A DNA stretch of 64,000 bases from Diaporthe sp. PMI_573. Taxonomy: Eukaryota > Ascomycota > Sordariomycetes > Diaporthales > Diaporthaceae. The position numbers were made by a program, and so were the translations under genes. Positions 46,148 through 57,272 of the stretch are shown piece by piece. Under the pieces are notes generated by a model. It saw only the letters and a list, made by a program, of their open reading frames with translations. It ran no database searches and had not been told where the DNA came from. Position 1 is the stretch's first letter, and the number at the start of each line of letters is the position of its first letter. The DNA lies in assembly GCA_021399435.1 (NCBI GenBank), contig JAJTUP010000019.1:372001-436000 (forward strand). The letters are read 5' to 3'.

Positions 46148-48285
46148 TCACTGCCCATTATGAAGATTAAATCGATCTAGTATGCAACCTTCCGTATCTA
46201 AAAACAGCAAATCTTCGTCAGGTAGCCAACAGCACAGACCCACTCGTTCATATAAAGCCTCCCCAACTTGCTTAACCACAAGAAACGTACTAACTCCAGT
46301 GGTTCTACTACGAGCTAGAAGAGCTGAAAGACAATTGCTTGGCCGAGCATGCTGATCTAAGCTGCCGGGGATGCCTACTTGTACGTCCTCGGACACCGGA
46401 AAAGGAATAGGTTTGCACTCTCCGGTCTGCCTTTTAACTTTGTAGTGTCGTACAGGTGAAGCTCGGTTCCCGTGTCCTTTTGTTCTGGAGACAGTTGGAA
46501 CCCCATGACCTTGACTGGGGATACGTCGCATGTAACCAGCAAACGCGTTAGGCCAGGTCGATAGGGAAGTGACTTCCGTGTTCTGACCAATGAATCCCTA
46601 TGAAACTCGACCAGATTTTGTTTCTCTTGATCATCGCTCTGTACCGAAACGCATGCTCCGAAAACACAGTTCTCTTGCTCATTCGTTGCAATATGAATTG
46701 GAGCTGCAAGAAAATCTTTTCTCCCGCCCCAGCCTGCCCAGGACCAGCTAGGGAAGTCTGGCCGACGAACAGCGTCACCGCAAGTGTGACTCCAGAAGAG
46801 GTGAAAGTGAACACTGCCTGGGCTATGAATAGCACCATTTGCTCCTCTGGTTGGCAAACCCCACAGATGTGACATAGGTCTCTGGGTTTTTGCGAGACGA
46901 GTTTCCCATTGATGCAGAACCCCAAGGAATGCATTCAATGCGTCACTATCGAATGAGATGTTCCTTCTGCTATAATCTTGCAATCGTTCAAGCAACTGTG
47001 TAGAGGTATCTCCGTGCATTGTTGGGCGGCTGGTCAGGTGTCCGAATCTAAGATAAAGCCAATGGTCTCTGAAACTGCGTGGATTCATCGACTCTGCCAC
47101 AAACGATTGGTTGCAAAGGAACAAAGTCTGGTCCTCTGTGAAGATGAGGCTCCTGCCAGCAAGGCAGCATTCCTGGAACGTCCAACCTTTTGACGCCCAA
47201 TGGCTAGACATGATAGTTGCGAGACCAGGACGGGGTAATTGGTTTAAACGAGTGCCTCCAATGTGTGCATGCTGCAGTTGTTGACAGTGGAGTCGGGACA
47301 CACCGGGCAGCCCAGTGTGGGCATCCTGTCCTGCAGCCGCGACGATTGTAAGGTATGCATTGGAGAAAATTTGGTCCATCTGGCTAATCATGCGATGCTT
47401 CAATTTGCTATCTTGGGGACTTTGCGTATCTTGTGGGATGCACTGAATATTATAGCTGTTAATCTGTTTTCAAGACCTCAGAACTTCAGCTGAAGTAAGT
47501 AACGACTTACAAATCTATCAACCCACAAGAAGTCCAATGCTAATGAGACGCAAACAGCAAAAGCGTCTTGTACCCCCGACGGTGGGGACCCAATGCTCTC
47601 ATCCGAGGCATTTCTACCAGCTTGACTGCCCCAAACATAGGACAGAGCGGCATATCTGTAGTGGATTGGGGCTTCGATAACAATACGCCTTCGAACATCA
47701 ACCACTCGAAGCCCCGGAACAGCAACAGTGCTAGCACGAGCAGAACCTAGGCAACTGTTTTGATGGTTGCAGTCGCAGTAGTGGATGATGTCTCTGATCT
47801 GATCATAATCGATATTATCAAGCCGAGTTAAATCTTAGTCCAAAGCCGATTTGCTAATCAGTTGGCTTCAATATAGCAATGCCAAGATGCTGGCCATGAA
47901 AGTAATATGATTTGTTTTCGGGTTCGAGGCTTAATGAGACTAATGATGGCACAACATCAAGATCTTCGATTGGTGGCAGCCCGGCAGGAACAAATTTATT
48001 AATAACACACTCGTGACCATCAAGAGAAGCAGGCCTGATATGCGCAAGCATGCGACAAATGCGGCATTGAGATGCGGCGAGTTCACCAAATGTTGCATTT
48101 AGCGACCGTATGATTTGTGAACGAACTGCTTGTAAAAGGGGTATGCTCGACCAGTCCATCACTTTGCATTCGGCACAGAGAAGATCATCATCCGGGCCTC
48201 GGTCTGCTGGAGAGTATGGAGAAGTAGGCTGAGAGCGATCATATGGGTGGGGTACATACAACGCCATTTTCAAAGTGGTGGGCAT
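46148..48285 (-). pseudogene. HET-domain (heterokaryon incompatibility) gene, probably broken
   Basis: Minus strand. The first reading frame, 48285-47854, encodes a HET-type N-terminus (LLCAECKVMDWSSIPLL, then a C-x-x-C segment). Three later exons splice cleanly: one ending at 47511, 47442-46385 and 46307-46148 (introns of 68 and 77 bp, GTAAGT/TTCAG and GTACAA/CGTAG). They carry the HET signature: VPGLRVVDVRRR, YAALSYVWGS, DFLWVDRFCIPQD, then IFSNAYLTIVAAAG, WTFQECCLAGRS and a tail VGLCCWLPDEDLLFLD. Between the two parts, near 47850, the frame meets a TAG and then needs a one-base shift to enter TRLDNIDYDQIRDIIHYC; no good donor is available. The alternative is a weak donor (GTCTCA near 47940) with acceptor ATCAG before IRDIIHYC. 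HET proteins trigger cell death after fusion of unlike hyphae; they are often inactivated. Broken is the better reading, not a proven one. Confidence 0.66.
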
Positions 48286-51200
48286 GCTGAATCGCTTGAA
48301 AGAGAGGTGCTACGGCTCGCGATTTAAGAAGGGCCCTCGAGAAATGGTATAACGTGGTAGATACTCAGACCTGACTGGGCCGTGGTAGGCGGCGAGGTTA
48401 CAGATCACAAGCCCGAGACGCACATACCTTGAAATCGGTGTGGTCGTCAGAGGCCTGCTTACGGCTGTCAGCCTTCTAAAGACCTAAGGCAGAAAGAGCG
48501 GGGGATTCAGGCTGAAGAGCAGCACGTACAGGCAGGCAGTAGTACCATTGTGCCCTGAGACGATTTGACGCTGTGTAACCACCCACAGATTCCGCCTTCC
48601 TTGGGGTCTTCAAGTACTGCCTGCCTCATAGTTTATCCTCGACTCGCGGTCGAATCTGAAACTAGTCTCAATCTGGGGACCATCCTTCTAAGAGTTTATT
48701 GCTCTGCGGTAGTTTCAATCTACTCTTACCAACATAGGTACATGCACCAATAGTAGCAATGGCCTTTGTTTTAAACATAAACCAAAGGCCTTGAATTTGC
48801 TACGTTATACATGAAACAAGTAAGATAGAGCCAATATACCTGCCCCGACAGCGGGGGCGAGTGAGCCTCCTCGGTTGGTGCAGCTCCGCACCAAACTTGC
48901 ATGAGACAAAGATATCATCTTCCAAACCTGTCCTCCCACCACATACGGCCATAGATACAGGAAAATACGGGATCCCGTCCGCTCTCCCATCGTCAAGCCT
49001 GTAATCGCTGGATTAGTAGTTGGGTCGGTGACGACCAGCGAATACCCGGTGCTGTATGTTTTGCAATTTTGTCCACCGTATCTTTTGGACTTGTGGCAGC
49101 ATCTAGTCACAGTTGTTCATGGTAAATAAATCGCCTATGATCTGGCCAGGCCGTAAGAATCGACTCGAGCAGTGTAGATAATATATCGACTATCGTAACA
49201 ACTAGAAGGATAGAGGTGGGGCAGCCGAGATGTATGTATGTGGGCAGATTCTGGGCGTTTTATTAAGAACTCAAGACACTCATATAATAGACCGGCTTAT
49301 AGATTTTTGAATGTTCCATGGGTAGCCACACATTCACTTAGTTAGTAGGCCACCTATCAGCTAATAAGGGTTTTTCTTGCAAACGCTGCGATCGTGCGAC
49401 TTCCCGACTTGACTTGGCCACATGGAGGTGGCTGCGCGTGTACACCAGCAAAAAAGAATTGTTGGTTCCGTTGTCTACGGCAACCTGCAAAGGCGGCCGC
49501 TTGTTCGGTCGAGAGATCGGTTCAAAGTCGAGGAAGGGAGCAGGGTGGGGCGAAAGGGTTTATTTTGGCGCTGGGCCAAGATTCCAGGCAGGGACGGGCT
49601 CCCCTTGGCTATAATGTAATTACTGTGTTTGCCGAAAACAATAGTAGATACTAGGGATTTATTCATTCACCATCAATCCACCAATCAAGGCTGGCATATG
49701 CGATAATTCTACTGCGGCCCAAACTGTTTGTGTTCGCCAGTACCAGGCATTGAAACATAACAGACGCTCTGGTCAACGTGTGTGGAGAGACTGGTAGAAA
49801 CTCTTGTTCACTGGTCGTCCGTCTGTTGCGCAGGCTAGGTTGGAATTCTTGGCTGATCATTTGGTACAGATGAAAAATGGTCACCATACCTGTATAGTTC
49901 TCTTGGTTTCTGTATTTTCCAAATGATAAACCTTGCTGTTGTGTAATTTGAGACACAGACGCACAATCCCATACGAAATACCGGATGGGTAGATCTCTAT
50001 CGCGGAATAAAGAGCCAAAATGAACGTTTTTGGAGATTTCTTTATTTCCTTTTTCTTTTCTTTTCTTTTCTTTTGGTTCCATCTAGCCTATCTTTCTACA
50101 AATTTAACTTGCGAGAGGTCGCAGACCTGCAGTAGCATCATGGAGAACACCACTGACATTGCGTATGGTGTGATGAGTGCACAATAAAACCTTGCAGGAC
50201 ATGGGCGAGATAAAATCATCCCACACAAGTTGGATTTCAGTTGGCTATGAAGGGAGAATAGATGTGCCCACACCATCTGGGCGTGTTTTGGCGTTTCTCT
50301 AGCAGGAGTGCCAATGTTGATATGAAATTGATCTCCAACCTCTCTACTTACCCGCAGATCTGGAATTGAGAAAGTAGGAAAGCCTCACATCCAAGAGAGA
50401 GCTGAATCTACATACCGCAGGCACGCTATAATCATATAAAAGGAATGACAGATGTAAGAAATGTACTACTGTTACCATTCCTCAGTATGGTTCCCCGTGC
50501 GAGGAAAACAGGCAGCAGTCTACCATGTGGGAAGACAAGGCAACCATGAAGTGTTTTCAAGAGTAGTGAAATGAGTTTCATTGCCTTAAATTCTTACACA
50601 TCCATGTTCAATCACAGTCCCGTATTATTGGCACTTGGAGACGCGTCCAATGCTCCAAATTTGTTTCTCGTTGCCTCCCAAAACGCAGATTGGACGCACC
50701 CCACATCGCAGTCCAAACCGACCCTGAATACCCACTCGAGCCCCTTCTCGTACAGCATATATTTCTCACAGGATGACTTGGAGACCGGGAAACATCGTCA
50801 ACCTCTTTGATGACGATTATATAGTCGATAAAAAAGTCTGGATTTTGCCATTAGCACCAGGCCGGAGGATCCTCTGAATCGCCACGGACTAGTTCGGGAA
50901 GAGCTGCAGTGATATTAGCAGCAACAGCGATGATTAAAGTGGTGAGACTTGAAGATAGCTTCGTAGTAGATAGTGATGCATTGCGAGGAAACGAATAGTT
51001 GTACTGAGTTAAGCAGATGATCGTGCGGGGTGGTATGTAGGAAAGTAGGAGGACGAATCGACAGAGCCAAGGGGTTGTGTGTTCGATCTATGTAAATTTT
51101 CGCCATAATTGTTCATCACGGAGCATCAACCATGGAGAAGCTCTTTATATTCTCTTTTCAACGATTGTGGCACTGGGAAGGAGCAATCGGGTGAGGCCGG

Positions 51201-51809
51201 ATTGCTTTTAAGGAGTCAGTCAGCTGGAAATTTGGGTTGGGGAGTTCAATGTTGTCCCTCCTGTCACATGAAAACAATGGGATGGTCCAAAGCATCAAAT
51301 TTGTACCCACACACGATCCAGAACTTTCCCAGTCTGGATAGCTGGATTTGCTGATGGCTAGGAGCTAAATGATAGGCACCAAGGGCAGGAATTTGATATT
51401 TCCCTTGATGTGAACAACACCGGGGAACAGGCGTTTAGACGCTGGCCTCGAAGTGTGTGGTAAGTCGTTACCGTCAGGTTTCACACGGGACCAGGTGTGT
51501 AGAGCTTTTGGTACGCCATGAACCCTTGGTCTTGTTCTCGTTACTTTTGGAGTCCTCTTTACATTAAATGGTTCGGATTGAAAATCTGCCGTCTCCCAGA
51601 TCTACTCTAGGGTACTTAGGGCTGCGCAACATCAATTTGAGTTGGGACGGTCATCTGCATTTTACTAGTATGTGGACTGAAAACAGAAATGAGGGACGTG
51701 TATAGTTGCTTTCTCAAGATTGGGACTCTCTGTACCTCACAAAGGTTTCCAATACCTGGCCTTGGGCTTTCAAGCCGAGGTGTGGTCCATCAATGCCCGA
51801 GGCTAGTCT
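48286..51809. other. Long gene-poor stretch, no gene seen
   Basis: About 3.5 kb upstream of the HET gene and downstream of the hexose transporter (both minus). AT-rich in parts, with a TTTTC microsatellite at 50051-50074. No frame on either strand shows a known domain. Confidence 0.5.
50051..50074. repeat. TTTTC pentanucleotide microsatellite
   Basis: Four full TTTTC units plus a partial fifth in intergenic DNA. Confidence 0.85.
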
Positions 51810-54115
51810 CTAACTAAGTGATGCAGACGTGGTGACATCAGTAGTCCGGTGCTGCTGCGCAACTTCCTGGAAGATACGAGCTTTCATTACAGCGTCAGCC
51901 GTACCCGAGAGGTCGTTGAACACTTCATCCATCTCCTCGAGTGTTTTGCCATTCGTCTCGGGCACGCAGAACCAAGTCCAGAGGCAGCTGAGCAGGCAGA
52001 AGACAGCGAAGAAGACGTACGCCCCGAACCCAGTCCCCTGCACAAGTGGCGGTGTTATGAGGCCGATAATGAAGTTCCAGAGCCAGTTGTTGCAGGTAGC
52101 GATGGAGACACCTTTGGCGCGCAGTGATGAGGGGAAGACTTCTGATGGCATTGCCCACGGGACGGGTCCCCAGCTGGCTCCGAATGCTACCATGTAGGCC
52201 AGTAGGAACGCGACACTGACCCAGCCCTAATGAGTAGAGATTCAGTTAGTAGAGCCCTTGTACACTAGACTGTCAGGTCCTAGGGATCCACTCACCTCTG
52301 TAACATGCTTTGTCCAGTCATACGAGAATTTACCCACGAGGATAGCAATAATGAAGTGCGCGAAGAACACTGCAGCATTTGGAGTCAGCTATCAAGGGAC
52401 CAAGGGAGTAGTTTTATAGAAATTGGGGGAGGAAATGGTCACAATGTGGCCATAGTCTGTCTCAAAACCAGAAGCGTGATAAAGTTCTTTGAGGCACTGG
52501 CCACATTTAACAGAACTTGCTTCTTGAAGGGGTTAAAATTGCATCCAGAAGCTGCTTACTGCAAGCGCTTCCAACCAGTAGGATCTTTCGCCGTCCAAAA
52601 CGGTCCATAGTCCACAGACTGCTAACGACGCCGACCAACTGCGAGACGTTCAGCACCCCGGACATAATGAGCTGCATGTCGATGTTGAGACCCATAGTCG
52701 CAAACAGCGAAGGGCTATAGTAAATCAGCGCGTTGATGCCGACCATCTGCTGGAAGAACATGAGTCCAGCACCAACGTGAGTCCGACGCAGGCAGCCCGC
52801 GCGGAAGCAGTCGGTCCACGAGACAATTTCAAGCTTGATGAGGCTAGACTTGTCTTTGTTCCCGGCGAGCGTCGGGTGCCGCTCAGCCATGACGGCCCTT
52901 TGGAACCTCGCCTCGGCCAGGATGTCCCTAATGGTGACGTTAGTCCTGCTACGGATCCTAAAGTGTTGCATTCTAGGACATTCCAAAACATGAAAGTCGG
53001 GGATCCGTTGCAAGAGAAAAGTGACACTGACATCCATTCCGCCCGGACGCGATAATCCGTGTCAGGAAGTGTACGGAGCTTTGCCAAAGACCGCAGCGCC
53101 GCGTCCTCGTAGCCCTTTGAGGCAAGCCACCTGGGAGAATACGGGAGTAGCGTGGCGCCGAAGCCGAGCAAGACGCCAGGAAGTATTTGTAGCAGGAACG
53201 GGAGCTGCCACGACCAGTGGTTCGGGATTACGCGCGTGCCGTAGGTGATCCAAAATGCCACCACGATGCCGAAAACGATCGAGAGCTCTTCGAACACAAG
53301 CAAGGAGCCACGGATCTCTGGCGGGGAGATTTCGGAGATATAAACTGGGACTACCATTGATAGCCTGGGAGAAATTGAAAAGTCAGCCAAAGAGGGTGCA
53401 TTTAGTGCGAGGGTCGTTGTTTTGAAAGGGGCAAAAAGGACAAGAAGAACTCCCTGTTACAAGGGACAGAAGCTGACTTACATTCCAATGCCCAAACCTC
53501 CTATGAACCGACCTCCCACCAACATACCGTAGTCGATAGCAGAAGTCTGGAGCGCAGAGCCAATACAAAAGACCACCACAGCTACCATGATCGACCGCTT
53601 CCTGGACAGCCAGTCTAAGTATTACATTAGTCCTGCTGCGGATACTAAGGTGGTGTGTTCTGGAACATTCCAAAACATGAAAGACGGGGAACCGTGTCAG
53701 GAGAAGAGTGATGCTTACCCGCGATCCAACCCATGTTGATGGCACCGATCAGTGCGCCGAGGGTGATCATGGCCGTCATGAGGCCCTTCTTGAACCCGGC
53801 ACCGGCTGCATGGTCTGACACGTCGGGGAAACGGTTGAGGAAGTCGTCCATGGTCAGCGTCACCGAGATGACTCCCTGGTCGTAGCCAAAGAGGAAGCCT
53901 CCGATGGCCGAGAAGGCGGCGCAAAGGGTGACATAGCGGGTTGCGAATATGCCTCGGAAGCCGGAGGGTCCGTATGGCTCTATGACAACTCCGGCTGTCT
54001 CCGACTTGAGGGCAGACTCCTGGTGTGCTACATCGGCTGCCTCGTCGATCATGGACTTGCCATTAGATGACATTTTCTCAGCAGGAGCCACATCTTCTTT
54101 GCCCGGGTTCGCCAT
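51810..54115 (-). CDS. MFS sugar transporter (hexose-type)
   Basis: Minus strand, six exons: 54115-53719, 53614-53482, 53364-53032, 52927-52560, 52369-52296 and 52226-51810; 573 aa, frame closes. Sugar-porter signatures are all present: GGFLFGYDQGVIS in helix 1, GGRFIGGLGIGM, PVYISEISPPEIRGSL, PYSPRWLASKG, QQMVGINALIYYSPS, DRFGRRKILLVGS, VPWAMPSEVFPSSLRAKG and the terminal VPETNGKTLEEMDEVF. Twelve hydrophobic helices are expected. The 60-residue N-terminal tail is polar. Members import hexoses or related sugars across the plasma membrane by proton symport; which sugar cannot be read. Oddity: introns 1 and 3 are both 104 bp and near-copies of each other (53615-53718 and 52928-53031), while introns 2, 4 and 5 are unrelated. 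Confidence 0.9.
52928..53031 (-). repeat. Twin intron copy 2 (intron 3 of the hexose transporter)
   Basis: 104-bp intron, donor GTCAGT, acceptor ATTAG, phase 2. It aligns without gaps to the 104-bp intron at 53615-53718; I count about 82 of 104 identical bases by eye. The best-kept block reads TTTCATGTTTTGGAATGT in the transcript sense, and the branch site GGACTAAC is also kept. Confidence 0.88.
53615..53718 (-). repeat. Twin intron copy 1 (intron 1 of the hexose transporter)
   Basis: 104-bp intron, donor GTAAGC, acceptor CTTAG, phase 1. Near-copy of the intron at 52928-53031 of the same gene, with branch site GGACTAAT. Different phase and unrelated exon flanks rule out a duplicated exon-intron unit. 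Confidence 0.88.
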
Positions 54116-55507
54116 TGTACTCGCAGCCTGGGTGTTGAGCCAGCGTAGAAGAATGAGAATATCGTCAGGCGAGGAAGAACATGTGTTTGAAACTTAGAAA
54201 ATGCCCTGGATTTATAGACTTGTACCTTATGGAGTCGAATATGGATTCATAACGCGGGTAAAAACTCTTCCGCATCCATTACTGGGCGGGAGAGACAAGG
54301 CGTTAATATCTTGGGGTGTGGGGATGGCCCCCCAACTATCCGGGGAAGCGTGGGGAAGCGTTGGAGATTGTGGAGTATATTCGATCGAAAACGGTAATTT
54401 GATCTCGATCAACTGTTGGCTGAAGCCCAATGTCTGCGACGCACTTTGTAAATCCCCTGGCCACAATAGGTTGTCCTTCCCGAAAGTGGGCTCCGTTCTC
54501 CGCCATTTTCTTGGAACCTCTATGCCGACAGTCTATTTCGCCGATAATGAACACTTTTTGTCATGTCACTGCTACTCTGACAAGGTTCAGCCAACCCACA
54601 CACATAACTTTCCGCTACCAAGACAATCACTGTCTATGTCATTCACGCCTACGGTTTCTTGGTAGATCCATTCTTTCGAAGACCCATCCTGCCGATGAAT
54701 AGGTGGACTGTCCAAGCAGAGTGTTCAGACATGACGGGCTTATCTTAAATACTCAGTATTTAAAATGCCTCACCATCCGTTCGCTCCCCGGCCCCGCCAC
54801 CAAAACACCTGTCCACATGCACGCTGCTGCCAGCAACGTGGGTCTTCGCATCCATGCACTTGTGATCTGCAAAGTTACGAGCTGTCACTGTACAAGGATG
54901 ATTGAGACGTGGAGCAGACTCACCATCATTGCAACCCGGCAAATAGGGAAGCTCGGAGACAAGGCTGTGCCGAAGTATTGGAGTTCCGGCGTGACAACCG
55001 TAGGGTAATTAAATTGACGTTTCAAAAAGTAACACAAATGGTATAACTGCATGAGCTTTTCAACTAGTTCGCAGAACGGCACGGAGAATAACTGCTTCCA
55101 TGCGGTCTCCCATCGCGAAGCGGGAAGCAGCGTAGTGGCGGAAATGGTGCCTGGTCTCTCTTCAGTCGCCAAAAGACTGATCGGCTAATGCTAATCTGGC
55201 TTCAGGAATTTGGCGACGGCATTGACAGCACCTTGGAAGCTGTTGAGGATTGCGAAGGCGGCGGGCTGGTCTGTGCTGTTTCAGGTTTGCGTCATTTCAA
55301 GACTTGGCTTTTCAAATCCACTCCTCCCTTCACACCGCTGGTCGGTGGATCGATTGCATTGATTGAAAGCACATCTACAAGTGCTTAGAGAGGTCTAGAA
55401 TTCCCGAGTAGAACGGCATCGGCCACGCTGCGAATCAGTACCCGTCCGTCAGGTGAACAACGCCGCGGCCAACCGGAACCGGAGCGGCCCAGGCCTAGAC
55501 AACAATA
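54116..55507. other. Intergenic stretch between divergent genes
   Basis: About 1.4 kb between the starts of the hexose transporter (minus) and the SGNH hydrolase (plus), so both promoters should lie here. It contains a perfect 19-bp palindrome at 54745-54763 (TTAAATACT, central C, AGTATTTAA). No coding signal recognised. Confidence 0.5.
54745..54763. repeat. 19-bp perfect palindrome
   Basis: TTAAATACT and its reverse complement around a single C in the divergent promoter region between the hexose transporter and SGNH hydrolase. It could be a regulator site, but the AT-rich composition makes chance possible. Confidence 0.6.
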
Positions 55508-56418
55508 ATGTGCCTACGGCATTTGGCGGGTATCCTCCGATTGGGCTGTGGTAAAGGTAATAAGGACACACACGTTGTCAGGTACAAAGGAACCAAGCCT
55601 GGGAAGGCAGTCAAGCCGGGTGCGGAGTTACGCATTCTCTGCGTCGGGGACTCGATAACCGTCGGATTCCTTAGCGACCAAGATGGCGGCAACGGAGATG
55701 GGTACAGACTGAGGTTGCTTGATAATCTGTCCCGTAAGAAACCAAAACCCTCTGGTCTCTAATTCGATATTTCGTGGGTAGTTGACTGGACCATAATTAC
55801 TACAGAGGACCAGGTCGTATATGCTGGGACGGAGTCGGGTGGTACGATGAAAGACGGCTACTTCGCAAGTCCAACCTTTACTTGGTCTCTGTTATTGTGA
55901 ACACAGCTGAGCTCTCTAATTTTCAGGCTGCCTGGTCCGGCAAGACGATCCAATTCATCGCGGATAATGTGGGCCCATCACTCGCCCAGAGACCAAACAT
56001 CGTCTTGATCCACGCTGGTACAAATGACCTGAACTCAAACAACGTGATCTCCACAGAAGGAAACGACCCGGCTGCAGCCGCGAAGCGCCTCGGCCTACTC
56101 ATCGACAAGTTTATCGACGCCTGTCCCGATGCGACTATTCTGGTTGCCATGATAATTGGGACTTGGGACCCGGCCCAGGCACACAGGACCCATCAATTCG
56201 ACGCGCTTGTCCCAGGTGTGGTAAGGCAGCGGCGTGACGCGGGTAAGCGCGTGTTGGCTGTGGATTTCACATCTTTTCCGAATAAGCTCCTGCGGGACGG
56301 TATACATCCTACTAATGAGGGTTACAACGTATTTGGGGACTATTGGTATGACTTTGTTACTCAGATCCCGGTCGAGTGGATTCAACCTCCGGTTGGCGAT
56401 GATCCGGACCGCTTTTGA
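55508..56418 (+). CDS. SGNH/GDSL hydrolase (CE3-like esterase)
   Basis: Three exons, 55508-55733, 55806-55864 and 55927-56418, 258 aa. Intron 1 is GT-AG (72 bp). Intron 2 (55865-55926, 62 bp) is read as a GC-AG intron with donor GCAAGT, because only this joins KDGYF to AAWSGKTIQF in frame, the conserved family sequence. Block I is RILCVGDSITVGF (Ser49), block III is HAGTNDLN, and block V is RDGIHPTNEGY with Asp219 and His222, so the catalytic set is complete. Relatives include CE3 acetylxylan esterases and other fungal GDSL esterases that remove acyl groups from polysaccharides or lipids. No signal peptide is visible at the chosen ATG; a 5' exon or an intracellular role is possible. Confidence 0.85.
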
Positions 56419-57272
56419 AGCAGACCTGTTCAGAACAGCATTCAAGACATTCCGCTTTTGTTGCCTACCTAGACGTCGCCTTGTATTGCAATTCTAGGAT
56501 CAGCAGAACTTTGTATTTGGGGCCGAGGGATAGTGCATGTTTCGCGCTGGGAACACGAAGTGTACCAGAGACAATATAGACCTGTTTTCGTTTCAAACGA
56601 AACAAGAAAAAGAGTACATAAAGACCAAAGTACAGACTACAGTCCTCTACTAAGCAGGACTGCCACTTCCAGAGGTCGTATGTTCATGTAGTGTGAAACA
56701 CAAATTTTAAAATCTCATCACCTTTTATGGCTACCCATGTTTATTACAACAAATAGATGCTGGGATAATCACTTAATTCTAGTCAAATCTATGAGTCTTG
56801 TCGTTTCCACAATTGTCATTCCCCATTTGGCAACCCAGCTAATAGTAATCATATCAGTAGTCATGTACCTAACCTAGATCCCTAGGTTTACCGTCCTTCA
56901 ATACTTCAATTGTGTGGACTAAAAATGGTCTACTACTTCAACGTCTACTACTAAGCTCGATGACAGTGAGCGAGGGCACAGCTTGGAACAACAGTGGTCC
57001 AGCTTCCAGGGTCTTGTGAAACCTTAAGCGGCCAATTATAGGACAGCGACCGTAGTAGACTTCTCACTCATATAACACTTCTATTGTCTATATTGCTGTG
57101 TTTCCTTAACCGTAGTTCGGGGCATGATTTTATATGAAGCCGGAGATAGGGTTGGTTGCATTTGTTATAAGATTTTTTTGTTTTCGTTTTCCAGGGCCAA
57201 AGACCACACAGGACGACTCAGACATTCTATGAGAGGGATATATTTACATCCACATAATTACATTGACTAGTC
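56419..57272. other. Intergenic region between convergent genes
   Basis: About 850 bp, AT-rich, between the 3' ends of the SGNH hydrolase and the Dal5-type transporter. No feature recognised. Confidence 0.5.
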
